DNA of 20,601 bases from Candidatus Bathyarchaeota archaeon (GTDB taxonomy: Archaea > Thermoproteota > Bathyarchaeia > Bathyarchaeales > Bathyarchaeaceae): assembly GCA_029883255.1 (NCBI GenBank), contig JAOUJL010000013.1, forward strand, positions 1 to 20,601, given 5' to 3'. A program made the translations under genes and the position numbers. The notes under the pieces are model-generated. The model saw nothing but the letters and a program-made list of their open reading frames with translations. It was not told where the DNA came from and ran no database searches. Position 1 is the first letter of the stretch. Every line of letters starts with the position of its first letter. Below are positions 13,718-18,983 of this stretch, one piece after another.

Positions 13718-14425
13718 TCATGGGGGTTGGTCGCCAACCCAGTCGCTGCCTATTTCTTCGTTTGTGTCTTGAGCTACTCCATATACGCTTTCGGCTAATG
13801 TGACGTCGATAGTGATTTCCAATGTGATCTTGAAGTCTTCGGGAGGACCGTTTAAGTCTAGGAGTTGGATGTATATCCACATCACCATCTTGTTTTGGTA
13901 GGCTTTTCCGTAGGGTTCAAGCACCATGGGTGGTGGTGAACCGCCCGGTGGGGGTCCGGATTCTTCAAGGTCCTTCCATCGGATGCCTCCCCATACAGTC
14001 TGGTCGGCAGCGACGAACTCGCCATGCGTGAAAGGTCCATAGCAGTATTCCTCTGTGTGGACTCCGATTCCGGCGGGATCGTTGATGTCGTAGATGGGCG
14101 CGTTGACTTGTGCGGTGTAGCCTCCTTGGTTTTGAATCAGTAATCCGACCCAGACGTACCAGCCTGGGAAAGCTTGGTTGGTTGAGAGGGAGATGGTTGT
14201 TGTTCCGCCCATGGCTTTGAGCACATCGTCCGGAGGATACTTGGTTATTAAGTCGTCGTCGTAGCGGCTGACGGCCTTGTAAGATTTAATTTCCACAGTG
14301 AAGCAGTTTACGTGAAGCCTGTATTTCTTCACCAAAGTGTCTGTGAAGTGGGCGTAGGAGTAAGCGCCCATGGAGATGAACAGGATCGGAATGAGGAGGG
14401 TTACAAGGATTTTCGGGTTCTTCAT
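13718..14425 (-). CDS. TasA/camelysin-like secreted protein 3 of the operon
   Basis: 235 residues. The N-terminus ILVTLLIPILFISMGAYSYA followed by HFTDTLVKKYRLHV has the SipW-type arrangement: hydrophobic core, G-x-YA cleavage region, then F-T/S-D as the first residues of the mature protein. In TasA/camelysin proteins this signal is cut by a SipW peptidase, and the freed N-terminus can take part in strand exchange between subunits. The mature part is beta-rich with Cys42 and another Cys in EEYCYGPF, a Pro/Gly-rich loop (GPPPGGSPPP) and a negatively charged end. It has the best Shine-Dalgarno site in the window: GGAGG, 7 nt before the ATG and overlapping the stop of the preceding gene. It is thus coupled to subunit 2. 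Its N-terminus closely resembles subunit 1. Confidence 0.75.
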   Translation of the reverse strand: MKNPKILVTLLIPILFISMGAYSYAHFTDTLVKKYRLHVNCFTVEIKSYKAVSRYDDDLITKYPPDDVLKAMGGTTTISLSTNQAFPGWYVWVGLLIQNQGGYTAQVNAPIYDINDPAGIGVHTEEYCYGPFTHGEFVAADQTVWGGIRWKDLEESGPPPGGSPPPMVLEPYGKAYQNKMVMWIYIQLLDLNGPPEDFKITLEITIDVTLAESVYGVAQDTNEEIGSDWVGDQPP

Positions 14426-14428
14426 TTT

Positions 14429-15070
14429 CTATCCTCCGTTGGGGTATGTTGCGGTTACTTCCACGAGGAAGCCGAAGGATTGGCCTTCCAGTTGACCTTC
14501 AAATGTTAAGCTTTCAAGATGGGTTACGGTCTGGCTTGGATACACGTCGTATGTGGTGATGTCCTGTATTGGCTCACCCTCACTCGTGTACCAAGAGTCA
14601 GAATATCTCATGCTGAAAAGGATCAAGAGGCCATCTTCATCAGTCGGAGCCTGGTTGCCTTCACTGTCGAGGTAATAGATTTGTGGGCTTAACCATACAG
14701 GTGTTGAGTCCACCATGTTGTGGATGTCTGTGGCTAATTCCAGATGCCAGTTTGGAAAAGCTGGGTCAACTGTGACGTCTAACGCGACGACCTCGCCGGC
14801 TCCATCGGTTATGCTTTCAATTTTTAATTCGTCTCCAACGACTACACCGTTGCCGTTTACGTCAATTGTGTTGTGGGATATTATCTCCCAACCTGTCATC
14901 TCGATCACGGGGTCGCCTGACGTGATGCTGGTGATGGCGGTGAGCTGGGTGGACATTACCATGTTTGCATAGACTGTGCTGCCTATGCTGATGAGTAGCA
15001 TTGGGAGTATTAGAGTAGCAACTACGCAAACCTTTGCTCTCTTTTCCTTTCGCAGCTTCAGACGGTTCAT
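14429..15070 (-). CDS. TasA-like secreted protein 2 of the operon (divergent)
   Basis: 213 residues from the ATG at 15070 (MNRLKLRKEKRAK); the TTG at 15082 is an alternative. A basic N-terminus precedes a signal core VCVVATLILPMLLISIGSTV with YAN at the cleavage region, then MVMSTQLTAI. The layout is SipW-like, but the FTD motif of its neighbours is replaced. The mature part includes VVGDELKIESITDGAGEVVA and a calcium-loop-like DVNGNGVVVGDE stretch that recurs as DVDNDGEIFGDE in subunit 1, which links the two as relatives. It lies 71 nt after subunit 1, across a T6 run on the minus strand (15103-15108) that may partly terminate transcription, and 3 nt before subunit 3. Confidence 0.65.
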   Translation of the reverse strand: MNRLKLRKEKRAKVCVVATLILPMLLISIGSTVYANMVMSTQLTAITSITSGDPVIEMTGWEIISHNTIDVNGNGVVVGDELKIESITDGAGEVVALDVTVDPAFPNWHLELATDIHNMVDSTPVWLSPQIYYLDSEGNQAPTDEDGLLILFSMRYSDSWYTSEGEPIQDITTYDVYPSQTVTHLESLTFEGQLEGQSFGFLVEVTATYPNGG

Positions 15071-15141
15071 CGTTAACGCCAACCTTGAACTTGACCTATA
15101 CTAAAAAAGGGGTATGATGGTTTCTGTTGTCTGTTGTCGCT

Positions 15142-15951
15142 TTATGGTGGTGACGGTTCTTCCAACGGTGGTTTTGCTGGCAGACCCTCTTCGTCTGGCC
15201 ACTCGCCAACAAGATTGCTTGAGAAGTCCCAGTAGACGTCTTGAGCGGTGAATTCCACCCACAGCCTAATGAATTTGCATTGCCAGTCTTTCTGCCAATC
15301 CTCACCGACTCCTGCTTCTGGGTCTGGCTGCTTGAAGTTGATGTGTTGTTTAATCTCGAGATAGTCGCAGGGTTTGTAATCGACCTGTGTTGGCGTGAAG
15401 GGTCCTGTTCTTCTATATACACCATCGTCGCCCAGGTGCCATCTATATACATCCATAGCGAAGCTCCATGGCGGCATTGGAAGCGGATTGGCACCGCCAA
15501 ATACACTGTAGCCTGGCTTTGGAGGATCGAAAGCGTTGGTCCAATCGGGATTCACCACGTCAGTGTCTATGAAGTAATCTTTGGGTCCATCCCACATGGT
15601 TTCCCATCTCAGTTCGAATGGAAGTTTGCCAGAGTTGTGCAGCCACATTGTGGTGTTTAGATAGAAGCCTCCCGTGATGGGGTCTGCCGTGATATATATG
15701 TACCATGTGCAGTCCTCAGGGTTCTCATAAGTCGTAATAACCAGTTCGTCACCGAAAATCTCACCGTCATTGTCTACGTCTGGCATTCGACACGCATCTA
15801 CGTGAATTCCTATGAATTCAACCTCAAGAGATCCTACGTGAACTCGGTACTTTTTGACGACTTTATCTGTGAAGTGGGCATATCCAAAGGATAACAAGGG
15901 CAATAAGAGCAGGGGCACAAGTAAGAGTAACAGTTTCTTGTTCATTTTCAT
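15142..15951 (-). CDS. TasA/camelysin-like secreted protein 1 of the operon
   Basis: 269 residues from the ATG at 15951, 7 nt after GGAG; a GTG at 15957 and an ATG at 15945 are alternatives. The signal segment LLLLLVPLLLLPLLSFGYAH leads to FTDKVVKKYRVHVGSLEVEF, close to the TasA pattern (G-x-A-x-F-S/T-D, then a G-[ST]-L strand). The mature part has DVDNDGEIFGDELVI, a likely Ca-binding or turn segment, a W-rich centre and a Pro/Glu-rich end PAKPPLEEPSPP. Four cysteines suggest disulphides. It is first in the operon and follows a long structured leader (15976-16160), so its expression may be controlled after transcription starts. A role as the main filament or matrix subunit is inference from TasA and archaeal bundling-pilus relatives. 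Confidence 0.75.
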   Translation of the reverse strand: MKMNKKLLLLLVPLLLLPLLSFGYAHFTDKVVKKYRVHVGSLEVEFIGIHVDACRMPDVDNDGEIFGDELVITTYENPEDCTWYIYITADPITGGFYLNTTMWLHNSGKLPFELRWETMWDGPKDYFIDTDVVNPDWTNAFDPPKPGYSVFGGANPLPMPPWSFAMDVYRWHLGDDGVYRRTGPFTPTQVDYKPCDYLEIKQHINFKQPDPEAGVGEDWQKDWQCKFIRLWVEFTAQDVYWDFSSNLVGEWPDEEGLPAKPPLEEPSPP

Positions 15952-15975
15952 TATCACTCTCCTTTCTTCATTATC

Positions 15976-16160
15976 GGGGACCTATCAGGCATAGGCACAT
16001 CAACAGGCGCCCAGCCCTTTAACGGGGGCTCATCCCCAGTTAGTCCCCCGGACTATGGCTTGTTTAACGTGCCCCAGGTCATAGCACGGGTTAGACCGGC
16101 CTAACCAAGCTTAACGCGCGCTAAGCTTATGCCAAGCTTAGCACACGCAGCCGGCTGCTT
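15976..16160 (-). ncRNA. GC-rich multi-hairpin leader of the TasA-like operon or separate structured RNA
   Basis: A GC-rich 185-bp block in an AT-rich intergenic region packed with perfect stems: CCTAT/ATAGG (15981-15995), GGGG/CCCC (16025-16037), TAGTCC/GGACTA (16041-16055), CGTGC/GCACG (16068-16088), GGTTAG/CTAACC (16089-16106), GCTAAGCTT/AAGCTTAGC (16120-16142) and the palindrome GCAGCCGGCTGC (16147-16158). AAGCTTA (16107-16113) can also pair with TAAGCTT (16122-16128), which excludes the 16120-16142 stem. TTAACG recurs at about 46-bp spacing (16019, 16064, 16111). From the TATA box at 16187-16197 the transcript would carry all of this before the ATG at 15951. I do not recognise a known RNA family, and the strand is inferred. 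Confidence 0.5.
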
Positions 16161-16186
16161 GTAACCAAGATTTACCTTAGCGTCAG

Positions 16187-16197
16187 TTTTTTTAAAG
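16187..16197 (-). promoter_or_regulatory. TATA box for the structured leader and TasA-like operon
   Basis: The minus strand reads CTTTAAAAAAA, a good archaeal TATA box. The predicted transcript start is about 25 nt downstream, near 16165, just before the first hairpin. This gives a leader of about 210 nt. Confidence 0.5.
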
Positions 16198-16208
16198 CGT
16201 TGAGAACC

Positions 16209-16297
16209 ATTTTACCATAAAAATCTGCTATGAAACTTTACCGTCAAACTTTACTATGAAACTTTACTGTGAGATTCCTATAGAAGATTTTACCATA
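16209..16297. repeat. 13-bp tandem repeat x3 between two ATTTTACCATA copies
   Basis: (G/C)AAACTTTAC starts at 16232, 16245 and 16258, an exact 13-bp period, as GAAACTTTACCGT, CAAACTTTACTAT and GAAACTTTACTGT. ATTTTACCATA occurs on both sides, at 16209-16219 and 16287-16297. The block lies between the TasA-operon promoter and the winged-helix gene at 16312, where an operator for a divergent pair would be expected. Confidence 0.7.
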
Positions 16298-16311
16298 CAT
16301 TTTCTTCTGAA

Positions 16312-16749
16312 ATGTTAAATGGTTGGCCCGCTAAAGCTTTTTCTTGGAGAATGAGATTGAGCCAACGCTTCCTCCTCTACGCCATCGACGATGGGGATTG
16401 GCACGCCGTCACAGAAATAGCTGAGGAGCTGGAATGGCCCATGCAGGAGATTGTCGAAGCCGCGAAATATCTCGCCAGGGGCCGCTTCATCCACTACGAC
16501 GAGCAGACCGAAAAGGTGAAACTGCAACCCTGGGTTAGGAAGTACCCCCGGGGAGAATGGATAAAGCCGGGCAAAAGGTCCACAGGAACAATCAGCATAC
16601 CCACCGACGGAAGCGTAACCCTGCAGGAAACCTTGATCCAAAACGGCTTAGACGTGGAAGCCGAAGTCTACTTCATGGTTGTAGACGACAAACTCGTGGA
16701 GTTGCTCATCACAAAAGGGAGGCAGGCTCCTTCGCAACCTCCTTGTTAA
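16312..16749 (+). CDS. Winged-helix DNA-binding protein with a C-terminal beta domain
   Basis: 145 residues from the ATG at 16312, or 132 from the ATG at 16351 (MRLSQRFLLYAIDDGDW), which is where folded sequence begins; neither has a well-spaced Shine-Dalgarno site. Residues about 14-75 form a winged helix (HAVTEIAEELEWPMQEIVEA, then AAKYLARGRFIHYDE as the wing). The rest is a small beta-rich domain (GTISIPTDGSVTLQETLIQN, then EVYFMVVDDKLVELLITKGR) that could bind a ligand or dimerise. The gene sits beside the 13-bp tandem repeat and diverges from the TasA-like operon, so it is a candidate regulator of that operon and of itself; this is inference. Its 3' end overlaps the convergent winged-helix gene by 41 bp. 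Confidence 0.65.
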   Translation: MLNGWPAKAFSWRMRLSQRFLLYAIDDGDWHAVTEIAEELEWPMQEIVEAAKYLARGRFIHYDEQTEKVKLQPWVRKYPRGEWIKPGKRSTGTISIPTDGSVTLQETLIQNGLDVEAEVYFMVVDDKLVELLITKGRQAPSQPPC

Positions 16750-16999
16750 GCCTTGCGCGCAAAGTCCTATACATCTTCAGAAACTCTTTCCCCTCATCAC
16801 TCAACCCGTACATTGAGCCCCCGTCAGGATCATTCTTCTTAACGACCAAGTCATTCTTCAACAACACAGGAAAATACTTGTGAAACATCAAAGGATTCAG
16901 GTTCGCCCTCTGCATTATATGGGTCTTCTTAGCCCCACCAAAAGCAGCCTTCAGAATATCGACAATTATATCGTCTCTACTCCTATACGCGCGAACCAT
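16709..16999 (-). CDS. Archaeal winged-helix protein (HTH_45-like)
   Basis: 96 residues from the ATG at 16999, 5-6 nt after GGTGG. The sequence SRDDIIVDILKAAFGGAKKT, HIMQRANLNPLMFHKYFPVL, LKNDLVVKKN, then YGLSDEGKEFLKMY, is the typical single-domain winged helix abundant in archaea. The recognition helix lies around residues 29-45 and the wing around 50-68. It is cytoplasmic and probably dimeric. A GCGCGC element is inside the coding region at each end (TTGCGCGCAA at 16753-16762, CGCGCG at 16988-16993). It converges on and overlaps the other winged-helix gene, so the two may interfere with each other's expression. The target is unknown. Confidence 0.8.
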   Translation of the reverse strand: MVRAYRSRDDIIVDILKAAFGGAKKTHIMQRANLNPLMFHKYFPVLLKNDLVVKKNDPDGGSMYGLSDEGKEFLKMYRTLRARLNKEVAKEPASLL

Positions 17000-17267
17000 C
17001 TACACCACCGACCACATTCATCTAGAACCATACCAATAGAAAATGGCAAATGCTCTCTATTCACCCTCAGTCAACTCTGTTGTACTCTTCGATAATATAA
17101 TACTTTTTTAACTGATCGATACAATTTTTGATGTTATCTTTTTCCTATGTCCCAGCAAATTTGCCAAAAATATAGCAAAGTCTTGCGTCATACTTGACGT
17201 AATTGCTGTCATCAAAAGTGAGTTAAAATGTCAAGTCTACGTGCCCGGATACTCGACTCGACAGAAA
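17000..17267. other. Intergenic, promoter of the HTH_45-like gene and an inverted repeat
   Basis: The minus strand has an A/T-rich TTAAAAAAGTATTATATTA around 17092-17111 as a probable promoter for the gene at 16999, with a leader of about 70 nt. ACTTGAC (17192-17198) and GTCAAGT (17230-17236) form a 7-bp inverted repeat. I see no coding sequence. Confidence 0.45.
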
Positions 17268-18090
17268 GAACCGAGGAATAGACTTTTCTTCTAAAAGATC
17301 CTTCTATGCGAATCTGCTAGAAGATTTTTTCACAAATCATATCTGGTGAAACGGTCCCTTCAATTCTTGGGGAAATGGTAGCGGAAGGAAAAAGAAGAGG
17401 ATGTGAACTTTCCCAACCTTGTGTTTCAACCATTCTCCCCATAGCATGTGTGCCGATGAAAAGGAGAAAATTCATGTAGAGGGATGAATAACGGGGCTGC
17501 TTGAACACGTCGGAAAGATCATAAGATGGGTAGGATGGATATTCGCAGCACTAGTCTTTCTACTATGGATCATCATACCTCTGATCCAAGGGTCCATGAA
17601 CGCGAAAACAATCGATGAGATTGAGATAATCTTCAGACGAGTATTGTGGGGGACTAACGGTGAAGAGTTCTACAAGATAGCGGTAGCGTTCATCCTAGGT
17701 GGCGTGGCGATCGCAGTCGGTGGATACATTCGTGATTATGACTTGAAAAAGAAAGTCAACACAGAAAACAGAATACTAGGTTATTTGAAGCTCTGCGGTA
17801 GAACATCACTGCCTGAACTGGCCACCAAAGTGGGAATATCACAAGGTGAAATCGTGAAGGTGCTATCAGAACTGCGGCAAAGGAAAGACATAGTCTTCCA
17901 CATCGACGAGAATGAAGTGTACATGCCTGGATATGAAAGGGAAAGGCCGACGGAAAAAGTGACAGAAAAAGTAACGGAAAAAATCGTAGTAAAAATACCC
18001 TGCCCCAATTGCGGAACGTTGAATGATCCAACTACTGAAAAATGCACAAACTGCGGTGCTCCGATCAAAGGAAGATAGCGATTGCAACTT
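17268..18090 (+). repeat. Inverted duplication, right copy
   Basis: Plus-strand counterpart of the segment at 2915-3726. It includes about 220 bp of non-coding leader. In both copies the leader keeps an ACCATT/AATGGT inverted repeat (here GGGGAAATGGT at about 17370 and ACCATTCTCCCC at about 17430) and a TTTCAC...GTGAAA hairpin. Similarity ends within about 12 bp of the stop codon. Confidence 0.85.
17491..18078 (+). CDS. Membrane-anchored winged-helix/zinc-ribbon protein, copy 2
   Basis: 195 residues, same length and layout as the gene at 2924-3511: two membrane helices, a winged helix, the KVTEKVTEK linker and a CPNC-x10-CTNC zinc ribbon. Over the last 160 residues I count about 14 differences by eye. 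The ATG at 17596 would drop the first membrane helix. The helix is present in frame upstream (GKIIRWVGWIFAALVFLLWI) and is conserved in copy 1 with mostly synonymous changes. The frame opens after a TGA at 17485-17487. The only near-cognate start shared by both copies is the ACG at 17491, 7 nt after GAGGG. A distinctive leader is duplicated with it. The role is probably a membrane-linked transcription regulator. Confidence 0.8.
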   Translation, partial: TGLLEHVGKIIRWVGWIFAALVFLLWIIIPLIQGSMNAKTIDEIEIIFRRVLWGTNGEEFYKIAVAFILGGVAIAVGGYIRDYDLKKKVNTENRILGYLKLCGRTSLPELATKVGISQGEIVKVLSELRQRKDIVFHIDENEVYMPGYERERPTEKVTEKVTEKIVVKIPCPNCGTLNDPTTEKCTNCGAPIKGR

Positions 18091-18164
18091 TCTGACGTCT
18101 CATGACGTTTCATTAATACTTTAGCGCGCGCGAAAAAGAAGAGGGTAGAAATGCTGTCTAGCGA

Positions 18165-18287
18165 TCAGAAGAGCAAAGTCTCAATGATGATGTTCGTTGC
18201 TATTCCTATTGCTAGGCCGAAAAGAGAGAGTAAGCCAAAGAGTAGTGCCTTCTTTGCCAGTATCCTACTTTTCATGGTCTCTAACAT
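18165..18287 (-). CDS. 40-residue single-pass membrane microprotein
   Basis: The minus strand reads MLETMKSRILAKKALLFGLL, then SLFGLAIGIATNIIIETLLF, then a stop. A basic N-terminus is followed by one long hydrophobic helix. GGTG lies 6 nt before the ATG at 18287, and a TATA-like TTGTATATG lies about 38 nt upstream. The other frames in this stretch are hydrophobic only by shadow. It is divergent from the small membrane protein at 18538. The size, clean topology and expression signals favour a real gene. I do not recognise a family. Confidence 0.45.
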   Translation of the reverse strand: MLETMKSRILAKKALLFGLLSLFGLAIGIATNIIIETLLF

Positions 18288-18537
18288 TCCATTCACCACG
18301 TGTATTTCTGTGTTACACATATACAATATGTCCCTTTTCGTACATATCTACTTTTGTAATATTATCTCTTACGATATAAAGGTTGTGGAAAAATTCAGCA
18401 GTTGTATACGCTTTATGACGGGATTTGAATGAGTCTTTCACAAGTGAAGTGATTTTCAGACGCGAAGAATCGTATGGAAAACTTGATTCAAAATATTTAT
18501 TTTATATAAAAATCTGAAATAAACAAAATTTACCTAC

Positions 18538-18789
18538 ATGTTCAACACTTCTACATTTAGAGGCGAAATTATAGTGAAAGGACTAGTGATCCTGATAGCT
18601 TTCTTCTTATTGTTCACATGTACCTCGCTACTAATTCATTCACTGATATTTCCAGGAAGCTTCTTCCTGAGGCTAATTGGAGAGCCAACAAACGAGTACG
18701 CCAAATATTTAGGTGCAGTGTTAAATGGCGCTTTCTACGGTGTTATTTTATGGTTAGTCTTTGTTTACATAAGTAAGAAACTTGAATAA
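18538..18789 (+). CDS. Small two-helix membrane protein
   Basis: 83 residues. Helix 1 spans about 13-36 (GLVILIAFFLLFTCTSLLIH) and helix 2 about 58-78 (LGAVLNGAFYGVILWLVFVY), with a short loop containing GEPTNEYAKY and a basic tail SKKLE. A strong TATA box (TTTATATAAAA) sits about 30 nt before the ATG and there is no Shine-Dalgarno site, so translation is probably leaderless. The family and function are not recognised. It stands alone, between the divergent microprotein and the convergent LamG gene. Confidence 0.65.
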   Translation: MFNTSTFRGEIIVKGLVILIAFFLLFTCTSLLIHSLIFPGSFFLRLIGEPTNEYAKYLGAVLNGAFYGVILWLVFVYISKKLE

Positions 18790-18983
18790 GAATGCTGCTT
18801 TCGCGCGCCAAAAGCTAAATCCTATAGCAGAAGACACTAGAAAGCGACTTAACTATCCACAATAGCGCGCGATGTTGGAAAAAACATGTTTGAAGCATAA
18901 CATAACATTCTAAGGGAGTCTGCCTCTGAAAATCTATAATATAGGTTGAAATGAGTGATGTAGATGACAAAAAAGAGGGAAGA

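Noticed and set aside
15976..16160. tRNA, 5S rRNA, SRP RNA or RNase P RNA
   Set aside because: The conserved sequence elements of these RNAs that I know are absent; only unassigned hairpins are seen.
16228..16270. Possible CRISPR-like repeats
   Set aside because: The units are 13 bp and directly adjacent, with no spacers; this is an ordinary tandem repeat.
2915..18090. Inverted copies as ends of a composite transposon
   Set aside because: The copies carry no transposase and no terminal inverted repeats or target duplications that I can see, so only a duplication is claimed.
18151..18432. 93-codon plus-strand hydrophobic frame
   Set aside because: It is the complement of the better-supported microprotein at 18165-18287. 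It has no Shine-Dalgarno site and has an odd composition.
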